From Lates calcarifer (Eukaryota > Chordata > Actinopteri > Centropomidae), in the NCBI RefSeq assembly GCF_001640805.2, contig NC_066850.1, forward strand, positions 10,574,510-10,638,509: a DNA stretch of 64,000 nt, read 5' to 3'. Of the stretch, positions 1 to 25,849 are shown in pieces (position 1 is the first letter of the stretch; every line of letters begins with the position of its first letter). Position numbers and translations under genes: made by a program. Under the pieces are notes generated by a model, which had not been told where the DNA came from, ran no database searches, and was given only the letters and a program-made list of their open reading frames with translations.

Positions 1-13354
<13,354 letters not shown>

Positions 13355-16300
13355 CGCCGTCCTCTCCGGAGCCTTCCGATCCAGCCACAGCATCCATGTA
13401 ACACCACTATTAACATCCAGTGTCCTGCTATAACAACCTGCCCCCCCACACACACTTCCACCTGTCCTGGCCCCACCACTGAAGAGGACTTTTTTATGTC
13501 AGGGATTCCCTTTAATTCTGCCTGTTGCAGCCAACTGAGGGTTAATGTTGGCATACGTGACAAAATCAGAGAGAAAACCTTCTTGCCCTGTCAGAGGTTT
13601 GAACTCGTTGTCATAATGGCTCCCACTGATCACTTCACATCCCATACAGTAAGAAAAACTGTTTAAAAAAACTGACTTGACCCAGCAGTATCACTTAGAC
13701 CTAACCATGATAATAAAACTTTCTATTGTATTTCATATAGAATTCATGCATGAAATACATACTGTACACCTTTTTATGCTTAAAAAGGTAGAGTAGAATT
13801 TTAACTAAAGCAGCTTTCTCATCATCTCTGATATGAGACTTTGGTTTACAAGTAACATCACTTTATGGAAGTGGATGCCATTGCAGTATAAAGTTTCACA
13901 CATGCCAAAACATAAATATAATCCTACTATACAACCAATAAAAGTGATTAGTAGCAATGCCAGCAGACAGACTTTTAGGTGGACTTATTTGAACTTATTT
14001 ACATTTCATCCTGTCACCTCTATGTTGGATACGTCTCACTGTGTTATATCTACTGTGTGCAGAGGCCAAACTGATCACAGGAACTTCCACTGTGGCCGAC
14101 ACTGCAGCGCTGATTCGACTAAAGACGCCCCCACTCAGTGAAATCTATGCTGACGTATGCTTGAAACATGGATGTCCAACTTGGGAAATTAACTTGTGAT
14201 AACTCCACGAACACTGTCTGGGTTTATTTATTTTTAATTTTTTTTGCATGACACCTCCTCAACTGAGCTGCCCTGATATTGCTTTTTATGCAGAGCTTAC
14301 TTCATGGACCACTTTAACAAGGGGGAAGTAAGGGAAAACGCTGCTTATTAACTTTGTATCCACTGCAAAACAGACTAGACTGAGCAGGATTTGGAGATGG
14401 ATTTTTGATTGGCAGGGAATTTCTCTTAAAGATATTTAAAGCAAAGTGTAAATACATCCTGAAAATCATCGTGCTGATCGCTCTTTTTTTTTTTTTTTTT
14501 TTTCTTTTTTTTGTAAACTGATGTATAGTATTCTCCTACACTCGCTTGGCTGATGACCAGTCTCATTGAATGTGCTCCCTGAACAGTTTGTTCCTGCTGT
14601 ATGTCTCTGTTTATGCAAAGTTGCATGTTTAATCTGTTTGTATGACTCCTCTGTTTCGCTTTAGGTGTGCTTTCTGTGTAGAGTGGTAGGGCTGAGTAGG
14701 GTGTTGATTGTTCCAGCTGAAGTCCTATCAAAGGATATTTCCTCACATTGTTTTGCTATTTCTGATACATTCCAGATTATCAGGGTAGATCACGAGATTT
14801 AACGAGAAGTCACTTTTTGTTTTAGACTGAACTGAATATGTTGAATTCATCAGACACAAAGCAGACTATATTACCTGATAGTCCACCTGAATGAACTTTT
14901 GGGGGGAAAAAGGCAAAACATCGCAAAAAAATGTTTTACTCTTAGCTGAGGTGGAAAAGTTGGTTGATAAAAATCAATGAAGCAAAATATGACAACAGAA
15001 TGGAAGTAGGTTAAATGAAGCATCTGACAATAACGTCCACTGAAATGGCAGCAGAACAAAACATTCCATCACTTTTTCCACATCCTTTTGGAAGAATTAG
15101 CACCACAAATTGTTTATCTTGATGTGCCCAACTCTCCTAACATCTGCATAGCAGTAGTAGATGAAACATGTATTAATGAGCATTTTCTCCAGCCAGTTTT
15201 CTGAAAATTTGTGCAACATCCAGATGTAAACTTGGCAACAGTTGAAGCACTTTTACATCATCAAAAGAATGAAACTCTCCTGGATGAATCATCAATGGAA
15301 AGGATGAGTGCAGCATGAGTACATAAACAACTTTGCAGTGTTAAGTTAATTGAAACACCTGATCACTGAGCTTTAAGTTCTGTTGTGTGTCAGTTAACAA
15401 AGGGTGGAAGCTTTGAGAAAACTGAAAACACAATCTGAAGCTTGAAAGAAGTTGCATTTGGATTCAGGGTCAAATCTACATGAATTCTTTAACTATGGTG
15501 CCACATTTTGCTCCCAATTACAAGGACAAAGAGTTCTGAATTCACCACAGCTCTGAATCTGCTTCTGAATGGCTTTTTCTCCATGGCAACAGCAGCCAAG
15601 GCTTATGTCAGCTGACAGGCAAACCCTGATTCTCAGAGATGAAACTGAAATAATTAAACTGGTCATCGGAACATAAACCTATAGGATTGTTATATTAACT
15701 AAGAGGGTTCCATGTTTCTATGTTCAATAACATGGAGGATATCATTTGAAGAAAAAAACAGATATGGGAATACAGATTGGGGAAAAGCCCTCAATATAAA
15801 GATGTGTTGTTTCTTGTCAGTTTGAAGGTCCATAACAGAAACGTGGCAGTCTAATGAACTCAGAGTATTCAAAAATTCCACTTTTTGTCCCATATGAGTG
15901 CATTTTCCACACCTGCCCTCCTGTTGTATATTAAGATCACACTTCTAGTTCTAAAAGGACCAAGTGCTAAACTAGACAACGTGGAGAAGCAGCCCTGTTC
16001 TTTAGACAAGGGCAGAAATCTTAATGCAGTTCAACAATGTTTGAAGAAACTCCATGCCCCTCTCACTCACATGTAACACATTGATTTAGGAAGAACTCAT
16101 ACATCGTACAGTATATTTTATGAATGTAACAATGCAACAAAAGTTGGATATTTACAAAATGTGCAATGTCTCTAGTTCAGCAACCAACCAAAACAAAATG
16201 CTTCCCTCTGTTTCTAACAGCTTACAATGCAAATGTCTCTAAAGTGTCCTCATACTTTGTGGTGATTGTTCCTACATTAATCTGACTGTACCTTCAGATA

Positions 16301-18570
16301 TGAGACAAATCTTATGACTTAAAATATTGTAGCACACTCAAAATTACTTACATATTTGTTTTGGGCCAAAAAAACATTATAAGAGAAACATAGACATATA
16401 CGAGTTGGTTTTAAGTTCTGTAAATAGCTACAGAAAAAGGAAATATAGATATTATCCTACGACTTTATTTTCTTACCTACATACATAGCACTATATATTT
16501 TATTTTACATTCCACAGCTATTTTGTTTTACAAAAGTGAAAAAGATTATATAAAAAGATGCTTTAAAGTTTTGAAATTAAGCAATATTTCCATTAGACTG
16601 TATTACTTTGATTAGTACAATGAATAATATGCCACAGGATATGGAGCTACAGTATACATGTAAATTGAAAGACATAATATAGACAAAAAAGCCTGAATAT
16701 ACTATTTTTGTTTATATTTTTGTGACATCCCATGGTGTATTTTCTTTTAAATGTATTTCACTCATTTTAAAAGAATATTTCTAACTTATAGACTGCCTGT
16801 TGATTTTACCCTGATAGCTTTAATGAAGCTGTTAAGTTAACTCACTTTCACAACTTATTTGGCTTTATATTGAATCATTACAAATGCCCATGTTATAGAA
16901 CTGAAACTTGTTATTATGATGTGAAATGTAACTTAAAGATGCAAACCGTTTTGTCTCCACAGAGGTAAAAAGGTTCATAATGATGTCAAGCACTTTTTGT
17001 GCCAGTGTTACTGTAGCCTCACACAATCAAAAGCATTAGTATTTTAACAGTAAGCTTAAGTTCAAGTCTTATTGTGACCCAGCAGCAGCTGACTATGGCT
17101 TTAACATTAAAAGATGAGAATAAACTGAAAGACTTTTAGCTTATATCTGTTTTTTATCAGTCTTAATGTTATGTCATTATAGCAAAAGACTAACTTTAGC
17201 TTGCCCCTGTACTGGCGCTTTTGATTCGAAACTGGGTCAAAGCCGTAGAGTAAATGTCGGTTCGCATGGCTCTTCTTGTTTAATGTTGTTGAGAATGTGC
17301 TCCTGTACACCAGCTTTGTCTAACAAGACCTCTCCCCCTTAAGTTGTCTGAGCATTTATTTGCCTGCGTATCTGTTCCTGGTAATAAACAACATTTCTCC
17401 TAGAAGCAGTGGAAACATGCATGGGATGTTCACTAGATTTCAAATCCACGGGGGGGATGAACTTTTGCAACTCTTTTTTTTTTTTCCTTTGATGAGAACA
17501 TGTATATTGTACAAAATATATATATATATGAAATATAAATTATACATGGTGTGAGAAACAGGGATGTGGTGGAGTATAACAACAAAAAGGAATGTTACAC
17601 TCGTGCTACAGTTTCTGTCGTTCCATGACATGCTTTTGTGGACAGCTAATAAACGACCACAGTTTAAACCGTATGAAGGTCATTCCTTTGCTTGACTTCT
17701 GACAGGTTTTTAGTCAGTTGGTCCAGACTGAAGTATCTCAACTATCAGATACAGATATTCATGGTGCCCAGAGGATGAAGCCTCCTCACAATTAAATCTT
17801 TACAAGATGGCACAGATCATATTCCCCAGAGAACAAATACTTTAAAGTGATGACCTTTCATCTCATGTCAACACCAATTCCTTTAAAGTTTATGACATCC
17901 CTGTCAGCCTCAGTTATAGTTTGTGATGCTTTACATATAATATCAGCAAATGTTAAACAGGCTAAAATGAAGCTTAAGACCTCAACTCTCATCAATGCTT
18001 TGTTTCTTTACAATGTGCATTACAAACTCACAGAGCAACTAGCATGGCTGTCGCCTCTTAGTCTTGTATTACTGTCAGTACAGTTACTGTATTGTACTGT
18101 ATCAGGACACTGCAGTATCCTGTGAATTAAAATGTGACAACTCTGGCTACAGCCCAGCACCGGGGTGTTTTATCAGTCCCTTTACATCAAGCAAGCAACT
18201 CAAGAGACTAAAAATCATGACAGCTCCCTCACAAAGCCAGCGTACTGTCTGCAGTCAGACTGATGAAGAAATACAAGGTCATAAAAAGTCTGGAGGAGAA
18301 TTTGGCTGTATTTCCATTTCTGGAGTCTTTTTTTTCCTGTCTCTATAGGAATACACTGCACCAAAGATGCTGGAGGAAATAATTATACCACTGTAGTCAC
18401 TGTTTTTGCCACAGTGAATAAACATTTGGAACATTAGGCAAAGATTAGACAATTGGAAAATGTAAGTCTCTTATATTATTACATTTATATCAAATAACAA
18501 TAATTTGCTGTATCTGCTACTGAAGACTGTTGTCTTTGCATTAAATGTTTTTGCTTATTCCCTCAAATGA
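13355..18570 (+). other. btbd11 3' untranslated region and downstream spacer
   Basis: No coding exon is visible. The first AATAAA after the stop is at 13712-13717 and another lies at 17648-17653, so the 3' UTR is either about 0.4 kb or up to about 4.3 kb. The stretch 14900-17350 is AT-rich with no dispersed repeat that I recognise, which suits a long UTR. A 20-T run lies at 14484-14503. Which end is used cannot be told from sequence. Confidence 0.5.
13712..13717 (+). terminator. Candidate proximal polyadenylation signal of btbd11
   Basis: A canonical AATAAA hexamer sits 358 nt after the btbd11 stop codon. A second one at 17648-17653 could serve a long 3' UTR form. Confidence 0.4.
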
Positions 18571-18584
18571 CCTCTAGGGGGCAG
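18571..18584 (+). promoter_or_regulatory. CTCF-like motif upstream of the zinc-finger gene
   Basis: CCTCTAGGGGGCAG is very close to the CTCF consensus CC(A/G)(C/G)NAGGGGGC and lies 361 nt before the zinc-finger gene's ATG. Confidence 0.4.
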
Positions 18585-18931
18585 TAAAATCAAACAACGT
18601 CATATACGCCTGACATTACCCAGGCGAAGAAGAAGAACATCTTTCCTCTGTAGGCAAAGTTAGTGAAATTACTCCACAGCGTAGTTTTCGTGACAAAAAT
18701 TACCAGAAGACAAGTATTAGCAGGTCGTATGAGTAGACACGAACCTGTGAAAGTCCGCGGCTACCGAATGAAACCGGTGAAACGTACGTTGGTGACTACG
18801 CCTGCGCACTCAACACAGAATATCGAGCCGCCCTTCCTCCCCGCCAACTTGCACCGCAGGGTCGGGCGGACATCGACTCACAACAACCCCTAGTTGATTT
18901 GCCTCCGTAACTGAATACTTTCCAAGGTAAA
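18585..18931 (+). promoter_or_regulatory. Candidate promoter and 5' UTR of the TINF2_N zinc-finger gene
   Basis: Compared with the AT-rich surroundings, 18690-18900 is richer in CpG and GC (for example cctgcgcactc, gtcgggcgg). It ends just before the ATG at 18932. No TATA box is evident, which suits a CpG-type broad promoter. The exact transcription start is not visible. Confidence 0.4.
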
Positions 18932-18959
18932 ATGGAGAGCCCACGTCGCACCGAAAACG
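18932..18959 (+). CDS. TINF2_N zinc-finger gene exon 1 (start)
   Basis: This 28-nt coding exon encodes MESPRRTEN plus the first base of the next codon, and ends at a good donor, GTAAGC. Joined to exon 2 it reads ...RTEND-QPLLLQSLRLFIPP, continuous with the TIN2-like domain. The frame stays open past the donor, but that extension has no family resemblance. Confidence 0.8.
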
Positions 18960-19782
18960 GTAAGCCGATGAGAATTCAGACAAGTATCACCCAACACGAG
19001 TTATCAGGTTTTATTTTGGATTGTGTGCGCCCGATTTTGAACATGGCGTACCCCGCTCTGAGATGGCGGTGGCTTTGTGCTGCGTTACAGCGCCAGAGAG
19101 CTGATGTGTACGGTAGTTATGGGAAGGAGCTTAACGCTCGCTAAGCTAGTTAGCACAGCAGTCCACTCTGATATTTTATCATTACAGGAATGACTCAACT
19201 TCACAGGCAATGGCAGTTAACTGTCCACAAAGGTTAGTTAGCAGCTGGAAATGAGCACTGTAACGGCTGACAGGTGCCGCATTCGCGGACTTCAGCTAGC
19301 AAGTGGCTAAAAACAAAAATATAAAACAACTAGCGCCTGAAAGTCGGACATGCGTTAAAATAGACATACAGTGACACACTTTTTAAAATAAAGTACTGTC
19401 ATGTCAAAACAGTGCATCTCCTTTACCATTTCCACACAACTTCGATAGTATGGAAAGTCACGACTCTTGCAGCCAGCCATGTTTACCACTTTGCTGGGGT
19501 GCTCATGTGCGGTGGGTCATAATTACGACACAGTCGCCAGTCCCTGAAGGCAACAGGGGGCCAGTTTGGAGGCAGTGGTAGTGTGGTAGGTGCACTATCA
19601 GGGTATCTGGAGTCCCAGACCAAGAAGAGACCCTGAAGGCCTGAGGCTCACCATCGGTTAATCTGCCAGTTATTTCCTTGGAAAACCGATAATTATTTAT
19701 ATACTATATACTGCACTGTATGTATAACTGAAGGGGACGTCTTACAATTTGAAATGCATTAAAATCTCCATATTTGGGGATT

Positions 19783-19845
<63 letters not shown>

Positions 19846-22800
19846 TGACAAAATCTGAGCATTTTTACACAAATATATTCCTGCATTTCCTGTTGTTAAA
19901 GAGCATTTCTACTAAAACAACAACCTAATCCTTGGACATAATTCAGTTTACTCTGACTCAGACTCAAACAGTAATATATATTTTCCAGATCAACCTCTTC
20001 TGCTGCAGTCTCTGCGCCTCTTCATACCTCCACTGCGCCTGGTGTCTGCAGCCATGTGGCAGGTCGTGCAGAGGGGGAACGTACAGGACTATGGGATGGT
20101 GGAGGAGTTCATCAGCACTGTTACAGAAATTGTTCCTGAACTTTTGAATCCAGATCAGAAAGCTCAGCTCCTCTTGGGACTCAGAGCACGGGTAAGACTG
20201 TGCAAGAGTGTTTAGCAAAGACATTTAATGATTTTATAGCAGCATTTTGGTTTCTTCCCTGAAGATGTTCAGCTGTCAAAACAAACTTACTTTCTGTCAT
20301 GGGTATAATCATACTCACATCACCTCAAAATCCAAAGCATCTCAACAACAAAAGGCCTAATTGTCATCTGTCTGACAGTAACCTGCAAGGCTACATCCTA
20401 TGTCTCATCTGAATGTCTCATCTCACCTTCAGTGCTGAATCCTGTGATTGTGCTGTTAGTGAAAAACATTTCCAGGTGCTGTTATATTTACCTTGAGGTG
20501 AAATCGTTTGTTGCAGGTGGTTCTTGAATTGTGTCAAGCTGAGCAGGTTACAGACACCGAAACCATCGAGATGCACCTGGAACGGATCAAGGTCCTCATA
20601 TCCACTTGGGCAGCACAGGTTAGTTTCTTAAAATGTGATGTGCATGCTTTAAAGCTCATGCTTTACCTCAAATGATTTTTTTTTCTTTCTTCTAAAACTG
20701 CTTTTTTTTCCCCTTCTTCCAGCCATGTTTTGCAGATGTCGAGTTTCCAGAATCAAACTTTGTGGATCAAGTTGAATTGTTGTTGAAAGACCCAGAAGAG
20801 AGAGAGAAAGTTTTTCCAGGTTTGTGATTATTTGTTAGCCTGTCTTTACAATAAACTGCTGGTATTTATATTATAGGAGTGTTTTAGACAAAAGTATGCC
20901 GCAGCCACTGCACATTATATGTTCTGTTGCTGTCAATACTGCTTCAACAGTGATTTGATTTTTCTTCCCAGGATGTTTTTCCAACGGACTTTGGGCCTGA
21001 TTATGACAGCGCTCTGCAGGTGCTAATGCTGGATTTCCTGTCCAGACTGGAGAAGCTTCTTCCAGTACCAGACATCCAGCAGGTACTGGAACATCTGTGG
21101 GAAACTAACCTTTGAGTTACGAGTTAGTTTGTCACTTACAAAGGGGAACCTGAATGTAGGCAGGCAAAGTAAACATTCAATTAGTCATGGTCAGATCTTA
21201 TTAGTGTCACCTGTTGGATTGTGTTAATCCTCTGTCATGATTGAAGTTGAAAGTAGGTCACTGGATTCTTTAGCACATTAAATATGACAGAGCACAACAT
21301 ATTCTCTACATGTTTTTACTATAATCTTATGTCTCTTCTCTAGACTGCATCCATGCTCTGTGCTGTCCCATCTGCCCTGGAGGAATGTGTTCACTCAGTT
21401 CCTGACCCACAGCACCTGAAAACTGTGCTCCTGTACCACACAACACTTGGACATTTCGATTTTTCTGGTGAGTCTCCCCTACGCTGTATTTGGCTGTGAG
21501 TGAAATATGCCAAGATAAATTTGATAATGGATGAATAAGATTTTTATCTGTTGAATTACTGGTTAATTAGGTTGTGTACATGCATGTTGGTGAGCGGGTG
21601 TTATCTCGGATTCAGAAATTTGGATAAGCCCCATTATCCTTGTTTCTCAGACCTGAGATTTACAATATTTGATAAAAACCTGAGGAGTGTTTCATAGAGG
21701 TGACTCAAAAAAATCAGGGTTTATTGTGAGAAGTCTGTCTTGAATGAGCTTCAACAAATGAAACCAGCATTAATCTGGTTCATAAAGTCCTCTCAGGGAT
21801 CTGGAGATCAGTCTTAGTCAAGTTGGGTTTATTTCATGACTTTGAAACACAAACTTGAGGCGTCGAGCACTGATCACACTGATTCATAATGCCAAAAATA
21901 GACACGTAAAGACAAACTACAATGTTTGTGGCCAGGAGCAACTCATTTTACATATGGATACCACAAACTAAAGGAAGAACCTGGCTCAAGTCTTACCAAC
22001 AACAACTTTGTCAGGTTTTATTTTCAGGTTCTAGAGGTTGTTAAGGTTTATGTGCTCAATGAAGAGGTGCGGTTGGTTTTATGAGGATTTAGTAGACATT
22101 TAAAGGTGGTCCCTTAGAAGTTGATGGAGCCTTTTTATTTTGGAAGTTAAAAGGGACAAAATCCTAATTATACTACCACTGTTTGATAATTTTATGCTGT
22201 GTTAACTCACACTATACATTTTTATCAGCCGCTCTGCTTGGCCAGATCCTTGCGTCGGATTTGTCCATTGACAATCCCACTAAAGTTTATTCAAAACAAG
22301 ATGACTTCGTCCGTAAAGTTTACAAAAAAGAGAGAAAGGCAGCGTGCATTTGTGCAGTTCTAGAAGAAAAACGAAAAATGTGGAGCTGCAGATGGCTGGA
22401 AGATGCAGACAGTGAAGGTCAGTTTTATATCAGCAGTCTCAGTCAGACTACAGCTTGACACACAACATGTAAAATACCACTCCAGTAATATTCAAACAAG
22501 CTCACTACAGTTTATAGCAGATCTTTAGACAACAGCCATGAAGGAAATTGCACTTGCAAAGTAGCCAACCAACAGCTCTAGATACATCTAATTTAAGAGT
22601 TAACAGTTTTGACAAACAAACAAATTTAGGTTTGTGTTAAATAATCAAATCAAATCATGCTAACTGGATATTAATAGGATATAACGTACATATAAACATA
22701 CTAAATAATATGTGTGATTTTTGTTTCTGAACTGATACAATTTTTGTTTACAGCTGAATAAAGTTAAAGGGATTGTTCTTTTCTCCACAGATGAAACTCA

Positions 22801-25408
22801 GAGCATTCCATCTTCATTTGGGAACTGCATCCTCTCTTCATTGTCCCTCCCTCAGCTGGAGAAGGTCGTAATCAATGCAGACCAAATACAGTTACAGCCT
22901 CCATCAGAGCAGATGCAGGGTTGTATGACTGTTCAGGTGGAGGGTGAAACTGTGACTCTGTTGGACTACATACACATTGAACAGCCATCAGGTTTGGTGG
23001 AGCCTGATGATCAGGAAGAAGATGACTTAAAAGCGGAGGAAACTGCCAGAGATGCAGCAGGTGAGAACGTTGGTGACACATTAAAGCCAGCAGTTTTTCA
23101 ACCGCTAAAACAAAGCAAAAGGCTGCAGTTAAAAAGAAAAGCTTTAAAAGAAAGAGACTCAGCGTCAGCTAAGAGGCAAAGAAAAAAATACCCTAACAAT
23201 AAGACATGTCCTGTGTGCAATAAGACTTTCCTCCGAGCTGCAGCCATGAGACGACACCAGGAAATTCATTCTGCAAATCGGGATCTCAGGTACAAGTGCG
23301 CCAACTGTGACAAACGATTCAGGGACCATTATGACATGAACCGACACAACATGCGTGTTCATGAAAAGGAGGAGATGAGCAACAGCACTAAAGAAGAAGA
23401 CTCTGGGGATCCGAGCACCTCTGAGATGGCAGAAAACAAAAATTGCGGTCTGTGTGGGAAATATTTTGCCCGCCGAGTCGACATGGAGCGACACATGAAG
23501 TCCCATTCAGAGGACCGCCCATATAAATGTTCTTTCTGTGAGAAGAAATTCAAGAATCCTTATGTCTTAAAGAGACATCAGAAGGAGATTTGTAAGAGCA
23601 GAGAGCTGAAAAAGCCAAAGAGGAAAGAGATGCAGCGATCAAATCCACAGCCGCCTTCAGAGGCGTCAACAGAGGGTAAAGTCTGCCCCATCTGCAGCAG
23701 GGTCTTACCCTGCACTGCAGACATCGCAAAGCATTTACGGTCTCACTCAGAAGAGCGTCCTTTTATTTGCATCACTTGCGAGAAGGGCTTCAAGTACAAG
23801 GACACTTTGAAGAAGCATCAGATCATTCACGGGCATGAGGGAATCCGAGAGGAACAAAGCAAGACTGTGGAGCAGATTTTGGCTGAAGCAGACACTCAGA
23901 ACTGTGATGATACAAGTAGCCTTGATAGAAAGGAAACTAATCCAGATGCACATACAGATACTTGTGAGGAGTCCCCATCTACACCTGTACAAAAAGTCGG
24001 CAAAAAAGCCTTGAAAGTGTGTCCTGTGTGCTCTAGGGCGTTCGACAGCGTCAAAACACTGAACAGGCACATACAGTGTCACACAGATGATCGGCCATAT
24101 CACTGCGTCCACTGCAAGAAGCGCTTTAAACACATGCACGGGTTGAAAAGACACCAGATTTATGCCATTTGTCACAAGAAAATCACCCGATTCTTATGGA
24201 AAAAGGAGCCAAGACCTGGACCCAGCCAAAGTGAAGTGGCCAGTGCCGAGCCCCAACAGGGGCCGCCACTGAAGATACCCGTGTGGTGTTCAAACTGTGG
24301 CAAACACTTTGAATATCTGTCCGCGTTGAAGGAGCATCAGGAAAACGTGTGCAAGGTGGATGTGAGGGAGATCATGAAGTGCGACGACTGCGGGAAAGAA
24401 TTTAAGAGCATGACCATGCTCAAAGTGCACCAGAGGATTCACGACCCGCTCTACTGCAAAGAGTGTGGGAAGATACTTGCCAATGAGCCAGCTTTCGAGA
24501 GGCACAAACTGATGCACAGGCCGATGCAGTGCACAATGTGTGACAAGACTTTTACCTTACTGAGACGCTTGAGGGAACATTATGAGAAGCAGCACAACTT
24601 CACTGGACCATACCCCTGTGCACAGTGTGACAAAACCTTCATCCAGCTGTCCTACCTCGCCATCCACCAGAGAATCCACAAAGGAGAGTTCCCATACATT
24701 TGTAACTTGTGTCCAGAGAAGTTCAGGTCCTCCAACTGTCTGACGGTTCACCAGAGGAAGCACACAGGGGAGAAGCCCTTCCTGTGCTGGCAGTGTGGAA
24801 AGTGTTACCGCTCAGCCTCAGAGCTCACAGTCCACATGGGAACCCACTCAGAGGAGAGGCCTTGGACCTGCACACAGTGTGACATGGCTTATCGCACAAA
24901 GCTGCAGCTGACGAACCACGTCGAACAAATCCACATGGGCGTACGGTATCCCTGCAACAGTTGCGGGAAGGAGTTCATGAAAGAGACGTCCCTGAAGAGG
25001 CACGAGCTCATCCACACGGGCGAGAGGCCTCACCAGTGCACAGTGTGCGGTAAGACCTTCCTGACCGCCAACGAGCTCCGACTACATAACAGGTATCACA
25101 CCGGGGAGCGCCCATACAAGTGTGAAGTGTGTGGCAAGGCTTTCATCCAGTCGGGATATTTGAAGTCGCACATGCGCATTCACACAGGAGAGAAGCCATT
25201 CAAATGTGACATATGCGATAAAGGCTTCAGGTTGTCATATCACATGAAGAAACACAAGCGGACTCACACCGGGAAGCCAAAGAGCTACGTATGTGAGGAG
25301 TGCGGGTTAGCATTCCTCCAGAAAAAATCCCTCTGGGAACACTCACTCACTCACAATGTGAAAATTGAATCTTCATTCACTGATGAAGTGAGGATAGAAT
25401 TTCAGTAG
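18932..25408 (+). CDS. TINF2_N-domain protein with 21 C2H2-type zinc fingers
   Basis: Eight exons: 18932-18959, 19989-20191, 20517-20618, 20723-20818/20819, 20972-21082, 21344-21467, 22229-22417, 22791-25408, about 1156 codons. Residues about 10-221 resemble the N-terminal domain of shelterin TIN2, with SAAMWQVVQRGNV, GLRARVVLELC and FLSRLEKLLPVPD. A linker with an acidic segment follows. From about residue 424 to 1139 there are 21 zinc fingers joined by TGEKP/SEERP-type linkers. In TIN2 this domain binds TRF2 and TPP1 at telomeres; what it does ahead of zinc fingers is unknown to me, though a KRAB- or SCAN-like adaptor role is possible. The finger array predicts sequence-specific DNA binding in the nucleus. 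The start is the first ATG (A at -3) and joins the domain in phase. One junction (exon 4/5) is out of phase by a base. Polyadenylation signal at 25642. Confidence 0.85.
19785..19842. repeat. AT dinucleotide microsatellite
   Basis: About 29 units of AT in intron 1 of the zinc-finger gene. Confidence 0.98.
19989..20618 (+). CDS. TINF2_N domain, first half (exons 2 and 3)
   Basis: Exon 2 (19989-20191) encodes LRLVSAAMWQVVQRGNVQDY through KAQLLLGLRAR. Exon 3 (20517-20618) encodes VVLELCQAEQVTDTETIEMH through LISTWAAQ. The W-Q-V-V and R-A-R-V-V-x-E-L motifs correspond to WQVV and KAKVVVEL in human TIN2 as I remember it. Both exons are phase-consistent with clean GT/AG sites. Confidence 0.88.
20723..21467 (+). 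CDS. TINF2_N domain, second half (exons 4 to 6)
   Basis: Exon 4 (from 20723) reads PCFADVEFPESNF, then VELLLKDPEEREKVFP. Exon 5 (20972-21082) reads DVFPTDFGPDYDSALQVLML, then DFLSRLEKLLPVPDIQQ. Exon 6 (21344-21467) reads TASMLCAVPSALEECVHSVP and ends GHFDFS. Family-like continuity demands ...VFP-DVFP..., but the canonical donor after g20819 leaves one extra base at the exon 4/5 junction; see the separate finding. The exon 5 to 6 join is in phase. Confidence 0.8.
22229..22417 (+). CDS. TINF2_N zinc-finger gene exon 7 (linker)
   Basis: The exon is 189 nt, phase 1 in and phase 1 out, with donor GTCAGT. It encodes a basic linker (FVRKVYKKERKAACICAVLE, then EKRKMWSCRWLEDADSE) between the TIN2-like domain and the finger exon. 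I recognise no domain in it. Confidence 0.8.
22791..25408 (+). CDS. Zinc-finger exon (exon 8)
   Basis: One long exon of 2618 nt continues the frame from exon 7 (D-ETQSIPSSFGN). It opens with an acidic stretch (DDQEEDDLKAEE) and a basic segment, then carries 21 fingers from 23207 to 25354. Most are CX2CX12HX3-4H; three (23522-23593, 24098-24172, 24281-24352) end in Cys instead of His. The last twelve fingers are the most regular. The array ends 18 codons before TAG. Having all fingers in one exon is typical of vertebrate C2H2 genes. Confidence 0.93.
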
Positions 25409-25641
25409 AAATCTGTTTATTTTCATGCAGGATGTTTTATTTTATACAGTGTTGAAGTTTCCTGTGCGGTCACCAAAAAAACACTTGATTTCTTGACTTA
25501 ATTTGCCCTTTGTTATTTGATTTTGACCAATTTGTCAGTTGATCTTTTGTTCCATTTGTTGCATCACTGTTGTTTCACATGCTCTGTAAAATATGTTGAA
25601 CTATAAGGCATGTATATAATTTCTGCTTACATTGCTTTTGA

Positions 25642-25647
25642 AATAAA
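25642..25647 (+). terminator. Polyadenylation signal of the zinc-finger gene
   Basis: AATAAA lies 234 nt after the stop codon at 25408, within gaaataaagc, which suits a short 3' UTR. Confidence 0.7.
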
Positions 25648-25849
25648 GCAGCTTTGAGTGTAATTCATGCTCCCCTCATTTTTGAGTAAAAACTACTGTA
25701 ATGATAAAATCAAATATTTGTAGTTTTGACGATCGGTTAGTACTTAAAGTAAAAAAGAAGGCCCAATAGATACTAGTTTCTCCAGTGTCATGATTTGTTT
25801 CCTGTCTCTGTTTTGCTTTAGGCTGTTGGACAAAACAAAACAGGAGATA

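Noticed and set aside
18663..18893. 76-codon open frame upstream of the zinc-finger gene
   Set aside because: It lies in the CpG-richer 5' region and does not join the gene in phase; more likely promoter or 5' UTR.
22872..25033. Several open frames on the minus strand of the zinc-finger exon
   Set aside because: They are shadows of the finger coding sequence, with no family resemblance.
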